Part shown: positions 1 through 11,032 of the stretch, in pieces
Position numbering within the stretch: the first letter of the stretch is position 1
Layout: the number at the start of each line of letters is the position of its first letter
NCBI GenBank assembly: GCA_030386875.1
Contig: CM059566.1
Coordinates: 44,986,068 to 45,050,067, forward strand
Direction: 5' to 3'
From: Morinoia aosen
Taxonomy: Eukaryota > Arthropoda > Malacostraca > Amphipoda > Talitridae
DNA length: 64,000 bases
The notes under the pieces: generated by a model
Seen by the model: only the letters and a program-made list of their open reading frames with translations
What the model was told of the DNA's origin: nothing
Databases searched by the model: none
Made by a program: the position numbers and the translations under genes

Positions 1-27
1 TGTGACCTTAATTTAGGTGCCTAAGAT

Positions 28-33
28 TTTATT
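28..33 (-). terminator. poly(A) signal of trypsin A
   Basis: AATAAA reads on the minus strand only 17 nt past the TGA stop of trypsin A. The implied 3' UTR is very short. No other signal can be assessed because the window ends 27 bp further on. Confidence 0.55.
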
Positions 34-49
34 TTACAAGTTGATGGCT

Positions 50-3000
50 TCATGCATTGAGCTTGATCCAGTTCACAAAATAGGAAACTTCGGTGTAGAC
101 ACCAGGATACCCTGCGTCGGCGCAGCCTTTGCCCCAGGACACAACACCGCAGAGGTATCTACCACAGGTCAAGGGTCCGCCAGAGTCTCCCTGGCAGGAG
201 TCTTTGCCTGCTCTTCCAGCGCAGATCATGGAGTCGGCGATCCTGGAGGCTCCGTAGCTCGCTCTGCAAGACAAGTCGCTAACGATGGGCACATCGACGT
301 ACCGCAAGACGTCTGGGGAGGTGCCTCCGCTGGAGAGGGCGCCCCATCCTGATACTCGGGCTGTGCCGCTGAAGCTTTGGTATGCGGAGGGCAGGGTAAC
401 TCCATTCACGTAGTTGTTGAAGCTAAGGGGAACAGCAACCTTCAATAGGGAAATGTCGTTCTCGTAAGTGCGGGAACTGTATCCAGCGTGAAGGACGATT
501 CTTGTTACGACTCGTGCCTGTTCAGTGCCGTCGTTGTTGTTCAAGCTGTATTCTCCCGCTACAATCTGCACAGATTTGGGTCTAATTATAGTACGTTGGT
601 TTAATAATTGTGCCAATTTTGGTCGTTGAACACGCTACAAAGAAATATTAATAATTTTCTTTTGAATGTAAATGCTTTTATAAATGAAAGATGAATTGTA
701 TAGTTTGTTGGACAAATTCATGTTTAAAATTTTACACTATAGGTTTCAGAGAGCTTAATTCACCCTCGAAGCTGCTGAACAAATAAGTAGAGGATACGAG
801 GGATTTTGGCACTATAAGTCTGTTAAGAGAAATTCGCCACCGTTGATTTGTACCGCGACGTGTGCAGCTCTAATTCGACCACGTACCTGCTGTCGGTTTT
901 ATTTATAAAATTCCTAGGTCATAAATAAGTTTTGCCATGGTGAGCGATACAAAGTAACGCTGTTACTGTCACAGACTTGTCTTGTTTCTGTTTATGTGAA
1001 AAAATAAGAAAATAAAAGTATATCGTTTCGGTTTATGTACTAATAAATAATAATAAAAAATACAAACAGAATCTGATGTTCATTTTAAAAATTTCATTGA
1101 TTTGTGGATGTGAAACACGCAAATTGTTAATTGATGACACCTAGCCTCATGCATAGCTCAGACCAACTAATGCGGCAACGACTTGTGACAAAATGCATGT
1201 TTTTGCACATGACTGCTTTTGAGCGACATAATCCTAATCATCCTTCCATATAACAAGTCTATTAAATCATGATCAAGAAGTTCAAAGCTCCTTTAATTTG
1301 AATGAATTCGGAATGCAGACATTCTCATAATCCATTCTGATTAAGTCACTGACCTTAATGAAATGTCTTTGTACATCATGACCAAAATACAATTTACCTA
1401 AAATTAATCCCTTACCTTGCCTGTCATCGCTTTTTCTTTAAAATGCTTCCCTGACATTTGTCCAATGAGTGGAAACCTACTGTATTCTTCACTCAGGCCA
1501 TTATTGATCGATGACGTACATCACCGTTACCTTTGTATCTACATAGTCATGCTACCGAAAATCATCCCCTTAAGGAGACGCAGCGGGAATTAGCCCTCCC
1601 GATGAGGAAGATATGAAATCTGGCGTTAAAGTTTAAGTAGACATTACTTTTCCTGAAACAAAATTGTTCGTTTGGTTTCGTTCGGACCACACTTTTTTGA
1701 TCAACTACCGTCTTTATTTCAACTCCGGTTATTTTCTCCTTCATATTATATTTTGTTGCCTAAATTTCTTTTAATCTTGCTGTTTCTATGTTCATGGGGT
1801 GAGGACACGAACTTTGTATAGATTCCCCGTTCCCGTAATGTATAAAGATACCATCCTCCTTCTCTCGTGAATCCCTTTGTTGTGCTTAAGTTGGCCTAAA
1901 CACTTATATTTAAACCTAATCTGGCATCGCAACCCAGTCGCTCACCCTGAGATTCGCCGGGTTGTTGTAATTCTCTCCGTAGACGCAGTGACCTGCGCAG
2001 ATCATGGTGGTGGGAGTGTAGATCGAGGCGCCGCAGAAATGGAAGTTGAGGCCGAAGGTAGTGTCCTGGAAGCTGAGCTGGTAGGGGAACTGACCTCGGC
2101 TTGCCTGAGTGCCTCCCACGATCCTGTTGTGGCCCCTCTTGAAGCGAGGGATGGTGGCAGGTGCGGCTGTAACGGAAATTAGTGTCTATTACTATGAATA
2201 ACGAAATTACGCTTGCTTGCTGCAGTAGGAATTGACGGATGCTTCTACCCTTGTCACGTTTGCAGATATTGTTAGGATACAATTTATATTAGGCATATGA
2301 AAACCGAAGCTACGCAGCAAGGCAACGGGCTCTGCAGCAGAGCGCGATCGTGAGGGGATGAGGGGTGCACCACATCAGCAGATGGGAGAAGTACGTAGAG
2401 GGTAGCGACTGGACTGAAAAGCTAGTGCGCCAAATTGAATACATAATAAGACGAGTGCAACGTGAATACATAGCACGGAAAGGAAGGGGTTAAAAACTTA
2501 ATTGCCCACGGGTTAAGAAATCAAGGAGTTATGGGTTTATTTTGAGAAATATGCGTAGCAATATTGCGAAGTAAGGGACACGTCAGTCTAGTGAGGTGAC
2601 GCTCGAGGGATAGCCAATCACGAAGGGATACGTCACGTTCAGCTTGGCGCGGGTATAGCGCAATGCCGCACGGGACGCGTCCTTTGTGGGGGTGAGATAT
2701 ATAAGCTGAGGCTTGAAAGCAGCCGAGCTATTTCTGCGTGATCCTGACTAAGTGAAGATGTAGGCCTGCGTGTGCCAAGATGGGAGGTGAGATTATATTC
2801 TTTGTTCTGTGCTAGGATCAGTCTTTGGATCTATGCAAATGTTTAATTTTTCAATCCGGGGCGTGTGGGATTTATTATCTCAAACAGGATGCCTTGAGTT
2901 TGACTTTTTGTATGACGGTAAAATGATCATTTTTCATAGGGTTCTTTTTTTTGAGACGGCATAGAATGGGGAATTAGAATATTCGTGTTTTATTATTAAA

Positions 3001-6000
3001 GTGCAGGCTTGATGTTTAATGTAACAAAGCGCTTGTGATTTGTTCTAGTAAAAAGGGGAGAAAGTCAATTAATCATGTCGGGAATAGCCACATTGTCAGT
3101 TGAAGCTTCATGTCAATTCTCGGAGGGGATATAACGTTTATGTCTCGGGGAATAGATGACTCAACCCCGCTTATTATTTGCACAGGCGGGTTGGGAAGCT
3201 GGCCTACGCGTCAGCTGAGACCGAGGGCAGTAGCTGCAGCCGGGCAGTATCAGAGTCGTGAAGTGGTCAGCCGCCTGGTGCTCGCTGCTGACAGGAGTGC
3301 CCGGGGTACAGTGCTTACATGTCTCAACCGGTCAACGATCGAGGAGTATTCAGCTGCAGTAAGGCAAAAGGAACCAATAGTAAAGTAATGTCAACGAAGC
3401 GTTAACAAAATGCGAGTGCTGTATTGCAGCGTGAACTCCAGAGGATGGCCGTGGTGCATGGAGCTAGGATATATGGAGGGAGCATAGCCGATTCCAATCG
3501 GGTTCAAATTAGCAGCAAAAGTTGGGAGACTGGGACCTTGGCAAGGCCCCACACGTGAGCCAACCACAGACGCTTGGCTGAAGTTGGCTCCTCCTCGCCT
3601 CCTCTACAACTCGTTCATTTGCCAAAGCAAGATTAGTACCGCTCCACAAATCGAAGGATGAGGTGCGCGTGCAAGTCGCTCTCTAATTTATTATATTCAA
3701 GGGCCTGTAATCTTTACAGTTTTTAACTCTTAATGTATCTTTGCTAGTAATTTTGATATTATTAAGTGTCCTCGAGTGAGGAAACACAATTTATTATCTT
3801 TCGGAGTCTTAGAATCCCAAATTAATGATTACGATAAACTCAACAGCTGGAAGAGCAATCAGCGAGCATGTGCGCACCCCAGCGTAGTTAGTAGGTAACT
3901 GGCTTCCGTGCTGACGTCACACTTGCGAGACGGCTATTGGTTACCACAAACATGGGAGAAATCTCAAAAACTGGTTCGCTTCACAGACGGCTATGCTCCC
4001 TCCATATATACTCCCTCCACGCCGTGGTGCCAGTTTAGATACGCAGCAGCACGCTGAACAGTGCAAATCCATTTGGCGCGCAGTGTGTAATATGAATTAG
4101 GCAGCACGTGGTGTTTAATAGCCGAGGGGTCTAACCCATGTTTGACGTAACCATGCATTCATGTGTGCACTAACTAGAAGATTCATTTCATGTGTCCGAT
4201 TTTGTGAAGTGGGTTCTAACCTATGTTATACGTAACCATTCATTATGTGTGCATTAACTAGAATATTCATTTCGTGTGTCTAAATTTTTAAAGTGCCATG
4301 TCGCAAATCATTAGCATCTTGCCTGAGGGCTCTGGTGCGAATATGAGTGTTGCGATAACATAATTTCCCTGTGTCAGCTCCATGTGTTCACTCAAAATAA
4401 ATGTGTTTAATCTTGAGGCCCATTATTCTCCATGACTAATTATGTGGGTAGCTGGCGAGCAGAAAGGTGTACATTTTATTTATTTTGCGGAGGTTGCAAG
4501 TCCTCCTACGTTACGTGCTTGACCAGCATTGTATCGTGACAATATAGCCTTTCCATGTTAGGGAAAAGATATCGTCTGGAGTTTTCTTCGACAATTAAAG
4601 TCACCGAGTAATTCAAAGTTTTAGTTCGAGTTGCACGTATGACATCGAAGAATTATTTCAAACATCTAATTTATCATTGACCTTAAGTATGGTTCTTCAA
4701 ATCAGGTGAAAACAGAGCCACAAATTGTTGGAAAATGCTTATTAACAGCCTGAATATTAAGGGGTTATTTTTAACGTCCAGAAACGAATTGGGTCCTCAT
4801 AAAATTGTTATCGTGAAGAATTTTTGCCGAGCAAATTAGGAGGTTATGTGTCTAGAAATCTGAGGACTACAATTGTAGTAGTGATCGTTTCCTGTAAAAT
4901 TCCATTGAACGAGTGATTGACTGGACATAAATATAATTGTCAACAGTAAAAAAAATTTTCATACCACAGTGGGCTTCGCTGTGTATGATTTTTTGTAAAG
5001 TTTTGTTCTATTAACCTACAACCCCACAATTGCACTTAATAGACAATGTTCGGTGCATTATTTTGATAATCTCTAACGTAACCACAGTTTTTCCTTCAGT
5101 TTGACGGCATCCTCTTCGAAATGTTCAAGGTAGAGGAAAAAGAAGTATGAAGTAAAATTTAGGAACCCAAATTAACGATGAAGATTCACGTTTAACAGCT
5201 TCAAATTTAAACGTTTTAATTCAAAATTTTAGGGACATCTTTCTTCCGATTCCAGTTGGCTTGTTTCCTAAGTCATTAACTTGTATTTATGAATTTATAA
5301 ACTTTCAGTAATCTCTTCTCCAAGAGCATGAAGCCAATGTTAAAGAATATGCTTAAGAGGTTAAAATATTTTTAAACAACATGGGAGCGAATGAGGTGAA
5401 TGAAATTGAAAATGTTGGATGGCTTATCAGAGTCCACAATCCTTTTTATCTGGCAAAACGAAATAAAATTGGCGAATGTGCTTGAAACATTTTCGCAAGG
5501 GGAGTTCTAAATGGTCCGTCCGTAAACGATCCGTAAAAATCCATATTAAATGATCCTTTCTTTTCGTTCCCATGAGAGCGAAAGGTTGTACAGGTTCACT
5601 AGTACAGGAAAGGTTCACTAGTTCCAACGTTCGTAAGCTCAAATTTCAATATGGAAGTGCACCAACTGGAGTGTTCTTAACAACGCATCACATATGCAAT
5701 ATTTTCTTGACCCCTTGAAATAAAATCCAGTGTTAAAATCAGACCAACACAACGGAGAGAATGCATTTATCTACGTACTTTTCTCCTAATTATTTGTTCC
5801 AAAACTTAACCGATAGAAATATTACGATCCTCATGTATTTGATATCAACACAATGGAAGGAATGCATTTTCTTTGTACTTTTCTCCCAACAATTTGTTTC
5901 AAAATCAACCAATATAAATATTATGATCCTCATGTATTCGATCTCGTCATGGTCTTAACTTTAAGATACTCGTAAGTAATTTTCGCTCATATTGAAGCTT

Positions 6001-8672
6001 TTTGAACATGCGACGTAGTTCATTAGCAATTTTTTACTTTCCTGCGCTCGTGTGTACATTGGTGTTCCAGCTATGTAGCAAATATTACGGACTCGTGATC
6101 CAATAACGCGCACCCTAACAAGAGTATTTTCAGCTATGTGTCACAGGGTTTTTGTGTTCTTAGTGACTCACTTTCATCTTGCATTTCCAAACCCAAATTA
6201 ATTACCGCAAAGAGAGAGAGAGGATGTTGAATGTGAGGGTATTTTAGTACATACTTTCTCTACTTCGGTCTCATTGAAACGTTTAAAAAACGCCTCGGAT
6301 CTGACGAATGTCATAACTTTAAAGATCATCCTTTAAATCTTCTTATTTTGGTCTCAAATTGCTGTCGTAAGCTTTGTGTGGTAAACTCTTCTTACCTTTT
6401 TATTCTCGTGAATACACTACGACAACACTAATTTTAGATAGTTAACTTTTGTACGGTTCCACCTATGTTGAAAATATTACAGCTAGCGATGTAAAACAAT
6501 ACTTTTCATGTCTTTAACCCCGATGTACTCTTTGTGCCAGTACTATTAGCGCAAGTAAGAAATATCATAACCATTTTGTGTTTTGTGATAGCAAATATTA
6601 TCGTTGGGACACCTTACATAGGGATGAAAGATCGGATGTGGGCTTTCACCGGATGTAAGATATAAACAAATGTGAAGCGTAACCAAATGTAGAGGCATGA
6701 CCGGATGCGGGGCATCACCGGAAGAGGGAGTGAAGTGTTGTCGGATGGGCGAAAGGAATTTTTGGATTTTGGAGTTGAGAATTTATTAGAAAAAAATAAG
6801 TTCCATTTCCATTTCCGGGCACCACAGATGAAGTACTAGTAATTGTGGAAAGCAACCTCATTCCCCTGCATGGAACCAACAGTTGTGATACTCATTTTAT
6901 TCGACAGGAATAAGTAAGATCAATATTAGAATGACTTAGCGCACGTACAATAAGATAAATTTTCACTTCCTAGCAAAAATTTCAGAAGTTGAAACTTAGA
7001 AATTGAAACACAGAAACTGAAACTTAGTGCCGCCCTCCAAATGCAAACGATCCTCTTATACATATTATTGTTTATTTTTTATTAACTTGTACTTCTCCCT
7101 AAATCCTGTGTCGACAACTATCATGTGTATTACGATAACCATGTATGAATAACAATTAAGGATCTAAATAATATGTTCCAACACTTAACATGGGTATTAC
7201 GATAACCATGTATAAATAGCAATTAAGGGTTTCTATGTTAAGGTATTTGAATGCATTTTTCGCTTTCATTTTCCAATACTTGTGCGTACTAATGAAAGTG
7301 TTTTTCAAATGAGCGTCGCGAGGATTGTGCTCTCTTAGTTCAAAATCAGATTAGGCAAGGAAAGGAACTCAATTTTGTTGTACTTTTCTATCAATCTTTT
7401 TGTTTCAACATTCTACACGGGTATTACGATACCAATGTGTTATAATCATTTAAGGATGTTAATGTTAAGGTGTTTTAAAAACCAATGTATCGACATTTCA
7501 TGTTTGTACTTTATTGGAAATAAAATGTTTTCTTTTTTTTCTTTTCTTGTGGCTAGTGAATCTTAACACTTTGGATCCGATTTGAGCGCCGGTGTACACG
7601 GAAATAATTTTATAAGCTGCTGACAGACCAGTAACCACAAAGCTAATTTTCATAAATACTCATTCAGAACCAAATGAAGGCTCGATCCAGTTAATGTTGA
7701 CTAGTTTTAAAATTGTTCACTACAATTATTGTATTTAAATTTGAGTTGAATATTGACTTTAGTTTAACCCGCCGCGTTCAACGTGTTCATCAAATTATGA
7801 TTACCATAAAATAATTTGAAGTCTCCAAGGAAATTTTGAATTCTGTATCATTTCCATTATCATTTTCGTTAGAATTTTGAGTTTACCCGACATGATTGAA
7901 TTACAGCGATGACAAATATATTTGTACAGTAAATAAAAACTTATTATGAAGCCTTTATTTCTGTATCATTCGCTCCGCTTAGGACACGTTTGACTGACTC
8001 TTCAAAGAAGTTGTCACGGTCGTTTTCACTAGTTTGAAATGTAAAAAAAAAAATTCGGAATAGTTTGTAATGTAAAAAAACGCATGTTGCTCTCACGGAT
8101 TGAGCCTAACCATCGTTTCCGCTCTATCGGCGACCAGTCGTAGCGAAGCAACCATTGAATTGGAACACCAACTGCAGTGAGTCCTCATGGTACCAATCGC
8201 TACTTGATAACGCAATTTCAAGTTTCGGCGATTTTGATTCTGTTTTGGCTGATCGTTTTAGCTCAAGTTTCTGTTAAATTGATGTTTACCATCTACGGAG
8301 CATCAATAATTAACTTGAACGATTTAATTATAAGCGTAATATAAATCATGCAGAAACATCGGAACCACAATAGTTTTTGGAGTATTTTACCAGGTTTATA
8401 TCTGTCTTATTATACTATGTAGTTAGGCCACTTACGACGAGCTGACCTAAAAATTCAACGTATATTTCTTCCCGTTTCATTCCAGTGCTTATAGGTGATT
8501 GGTGTCTGACCCCATGGGATTCATTTAGCAATCCAAGAATGCCCTTTGAATTGAAAAATGCCCGAAAATGCCCCTTGAGCCCCTTGATTAGTACCTGTTG
8601 CCACATTCTATTCTTCCATCATTACTCACCGAGAGCCGAGGCAGCGAGGAGGCACAAGATGAAAACCTTCAT
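50..8672 (-). CDS. Trypsin A, secreted digestive-type serine protease (3 exons)
   Basis: Exons on the minus strand: 8630..8672, 1946..2166 and 50..565, giving 259 aa. All splice sites are GT-AG: donor GTGAGT after exon 1 and GTGAGC after exon 2, acceptors TTACAG and GTGCAG. Residues 1-15 are a hydrophobic signal peptide (MKVFILCLL...). Residues 16-29 are a basic activation peptide ending in R before IVGG at 30. The S1 peptidase triad is His74, Asp125 and Ser216 (GDSGGP), with Asp210 giving Lys/Arg specificity. Six conserved Cys form the usual three invertebrate disulfides, and an extra Cys pair lies in 'LTCGRYLCG' just after the active Ser. Intron 1 is 6463 bp, about ten times that of the other copies. 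Assignment of exon 1 to exon 2 across it rests on matching phase and the lack of any rival exon. The ATG sits in CCACCATG, 45 bp from a TATA box. Confidence 0.9.
566..1945. other. Intron 2 of trypsin A
   Basis: 1380 bp of AT-rich intron. Apart from an old SINE-like relic in its second half I see no gene, RNA or recognisable element. Confidence 0.7.
1560..1905 (+). repeat. Old, diverged relic of the (TAATC)-tailed SINE-like family
   Basis: It shares the block GGGAATTAG..CTCCC with full copies at 25.5 and 28.1 kb. Later it shares the order 'CTGTTTCTATG', 'TAGATTCC.CGTT', 'CTCCTTCTCTC' and a degraded 'TTGTTG....TTAAG' end. The middle is too diverged to align by eye and no target duplication is visible. 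Confidence 0.4.
2300..3400 (+). other. GC-richer island in intron 1 of trypsin A with promoter-like and exon-like signals
   Basis: This stretch is clearly richer in G and C than its surroundings. At 2696..2705 there is a TATA-like GATATATAAGC. About 80 bp downstream comes an ATG followed at once by a good splice donor (GGGAG|GTGAGATT, near 2785). At 3187 a T-rich acceptor-like TTTGCACAG opens a GC-rich open frame of about 60 codons. The encoded protein has no similarity I recognise. It could be the promoter and first exon of an unknown transcript on the opposite strand to trypsin A, or the remains of an LTR. Confidence 0.25.
3470..4008. mobile_element. MITE-like element with 21-bp terminal inverted repeats
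   Basis: The sequence at 3470..3490 (TATATGGAGGGAGCATAGCCG) recurs as its exact reverse complement at 3988..4008, making a 539-bp unit. TA-rich flanks are compatible with a TA or TATAT target duplication. No coding potential is present. The superfamily is not determinable by eye. Confidence 0.6.
4130..4300. repeat. Two-copy 85-bp tandem duplication
   Basis: Copies at 4130..4214 and 4215..4300 share TCTAACC.ATGTT, ACGTAACCAT, CATTCATGTGTGCA-type and TAACTAGAA.ATTCATTTC blocks in the same order, with scattered substitutions and small gaps. It lies in intron 1 of trypsin A. Confidence 0.6.
4301..5744. other. No recognisable feature
   Basis: AT-rich part of intron 1 of trypsin A. Only short chance open frames are present. 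No repeat or RNA gene was recognised. Confidence 0.6.
5745..5946. repeat. Tandem duplication of about 101 bp
   Basis: Two adjacent copies (5745..5845 and 5846..5946) share CAACACAA.GGA, AATGCATTT, GTACTTTTCTCC and ATCCTCATGTATT in order. More diverged relatives with 'TATTACGATAACCATGT' occur at 7120..7270 and 7330..7500, so this is part of an old dispersed array inside intron 1. Confidence 0.55.
7120..7560. repeat. Decayed direct repeats in intron 1 of trypsin A
   Basis: 'GTATTACGATAACCATGTAT' and the following 'AA.AGCAATTAAGG' occur twice between 7120 and 7230, and a third more diverged version lies at 7400..7460. Divergence is high, so these are old duplications. Confidence 0.45.
7585..7795. 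mobile_element. Relic of a 220-bp MITE family
   Basis: The block with 'AAATGAAGGCTCGATCCAG', 'TACAATT' and 'GTTTAACCCGCCGCG' matches the order of motifs in the element at 15534..15753. The right terminal repeat is still readable (CGCCGCGTTCAACGTG), while the left end is badly eroded. Confidence 0.45.
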
Positions 8673-8716
8673 GGTGGTCTAGTGGTAACTGATGTGACTG
8701 TGAAGAGAATTCGTCC

Positions 8717-8725
8717 TATATATAT
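8717..8725 (-). promoter_or_regulatory. TATA box of trypsin A
   Basis: TATATATAG on the minus strand, 45 bp from the ATG. The leader between them contains TCAGTT-like initiator sequence and ends CCACCATG. Its position matches the TATA boxes of the other four genes. Confidence 0.65.
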
Positions 8726-8730
8726 GCAGG

Positions 8731-9558
8731 AATCCAACGCAAGCTGCCCAGTAAGTCAAATCGATGCCAAGGTGCTTTTTAGGCATCGCTCTATCGCTTT
8801 GCCTTGGATTATAGCCTTGTGAGAATCAATGAAACTAGTCGGGCGGCCTCCAACTTCTTATCTGCCGTACTAAATTACTGCAGAAGTTTGAGGTTCAGCG
8901 TGAATGTTGTCATCAGTATATTTCTGTAAATATGATTCCAACACCGAATCCAAGGAATCCTTATTACGTTGACGAAGAAGAAACTTTTCACAACCAAGTA
9001 AAAGAAAAAAGAAAGGAAACAGAATATTTCTAAAAAGTGAATTCAAAACGCCACAGATTTCATTTAAAAAATTTCTTAAGATAAAGGTCCTTATGCATAT
9101 CTAATAAATGGAAATTCCACAATAAGTTTTCAATTATCTATATGTGTGAGTGGTTGAATTAGCTAAAATAAAAGTAAAAATAATGTACTCTTCATTTGCT
9201 AAATCAGAAAAAAGGCATGAAGAGACTTTAATACAACTGACAGATGAAAAAGGAAAAAGCTGAGACGTTGATACACACATTCATTAGAGGATATAACTTT
9301 CATATTGATGCTTAAACCAGTGCGATTGTCAAATAATGAACAATATTGTTGAAAGCAACGGGAGTGGAAATGATTAATAGTGCTTATAAAACAAATGGGC
9401 ACTGCTCAGTGATGTTATCCTAGGAATTATATATTCTCTGGAAGGTAAAGAAATGCTCATTTCACGGCTGATGTAGAAAAACACTATTTAAAAATAATAC
9501 AGTCGTAAATCATTTTAGAATGAATTATAATATGTAAACAGAAGTAAGATGAGGGACC
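8731..9558. other. No recognisable feature
   Basis: AT-rich upstream flank of trypsin A. No second promoter, exon or repeat was recognised up to the Tc1-like element. Confidence 0.55.
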
Positions 9559-9560
9559 TA

Positions 9561-11030
9561 CAGTGGGAGGAAAAATAATAGCAACATGTTGATTAAATCG
9601 CCTGATTCCACATTTCTAGTTAACGTACAATTACGAAAATTGTACTATATATAAAAAATAGTATAAAAAAGTAAATAGTATCCAAAACTCGCAAATATTT
9701 AATAAAAAAATATTTAGGAATTTGTATATTGGATACGTTCAGAAAAGTTAACAACACATATCAAGGTTTACAATTAGACATACATTAATACTTTGTTGCA
9801 TAGTCGTTATTATTATTACTTATGGCTTCGAAACGTTTAGAGTAGTTCACTACGAGCCATTTACAAGATTCGGGTGTAATCTTATTCCATTCTACAATGC
9901 AAATTTCTTTGAGTTCAGTGATGCTGTTGGGACTTCTCTAGTGATTCTTCAATCTCAATTCCCTCCAAGTTTTAGATCGGATTCAGGTCCGGTTATTGAC
10001 TTGGCCATTTTAAAATGTTTATATTCTTCATCCTCAACCATTCCTTGGTTTCGTTTGCAGTATACTTTGGATTTTCATCTTGTTGGAAGGTCCATCGATG
10101 TTTCAATTTTAACAAACGAGCTGAAGGTAGAAGTTCCTCTTCCAATATATCACGATATTTTCTGCCATTCATGGTTCCTTCGATGATGCGAAGTTTACCT
10201 ACTCCTGATAAGCTGAAACACCCCTACTCCATGATTGAGCCACCACCAAACTTAACACTGGGTATGGTGCACTTTGGTTTATACTCTTCGCTCCAAACAT
10301 GGTTTATGCTGTTTCTCCCAAAAAGTTCGATTTTAGTGCGGGAGCGAAGCCCTTCACGGCGTAGTGCCCTGCGGATTGTGTGTTTGCTGGCGATCCCAGA
10401 TGCCTTGAAATCATCCTGCAATTCGTCGCGAGTAGTTTTAGGCCTCTGCACTACTCTTCAGACCAATTTTTGAACAGTACGTTCGTTAATCTTCTGTGGA
10501 CGGCCAGTTCGAGGCTAGCTGAGGGTCGTATTCCGGCATTTTCCCTTAGGTATTATGGTTCCGACCGAGGCTATGGGAACACACAGTTGTCCACATGTCT
10601 TCCGATATCCCAAACCTTCATTATGGAGCTCCACAAAACGTTCGCGAAGGTTTTGTCTGGTGACCTTATTCTTACCCATGCTTACGACCTTTCAAAATGA
10701 GAGCTGCTGCACCAGTGCCATGTTATTGCAGATCAATTCTGACGAAAGTTTGGTTACTAAATAGTGAAATGGATTGGAACATTCTGAAATAATCTCAGTA
10801 ATTTTAATGTTTAATATCGAGAAATTAGTCAGGTATTGTAAAGTTTTGTTCGCAGATTTATTATACATGTTCTGATATATTTTTCTATTGAATATTTATC
10901 GATTTTAGATATATTATTAACCTTTTTATACCAATGTTTGTATATAGTTCAATTTTCGTAATTATACGTGGCTTAAAAATTTTGAATCAAGTGATTTAAT
11001 CAACATGTTGTATTATTTTGCCCTCCATTT
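9561..11030 (-). mobile_element. Decayed Tc1-like DNA transposon with long terminal inverted repeats
   Basis: The left end at 9561 begins CAGTGGGAGGAAAAATAATA and the right end near 11030 is its imperfect inverse. Both ends carry 'AACATGTTGATTAAATC' and, further in, 'AATTACGAAAATTG', so the inverted repeats extend about 170-180 bp with many mismatches. TA dinucleotides flank both ends (9559..9560 and 11031..11032), the target site used by this superfamily. The interior is one broken transposase gene on the minus strand. Confidence 0.85.
9785..10679 (-). pseudogene. Tc1-like transposase pseudogene
   Basis: Reading starts at ATG 10679 with MGKNKVTRQNLRERFVELH, the helix-turn-helix start typical of Tc1 transposases. 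It continues through 'TTRDELQDDFKASG' and 'SKHTIRRALRREGLRSRT' to 'FGGGSIME'. The second catalytic region reads WTFQQDENPKYT and the third region keeps a WP.Q.PDLNPI motif. Several in-frame stops, a frameshift near the third motif and a deletion between 'LRSRT' and 'KIELFG' that removes the first catalytic Asp make it inactive. The remaining frame is about 295 codons, against about 340 in intact relatives. The last codons before TAA at 9785 are low complexity (NNNN). Confidence 0.85.
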
Positions 11031-11032
11031 TA

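Noticed and set aside
2167..8629. A separate trypsin gene or pseudogene between the exons of trypsin A
   Set aside because: No extra signal-peptide or catalytic exon was found in the interval. The single distant exon 1 matches in phase and sequence.
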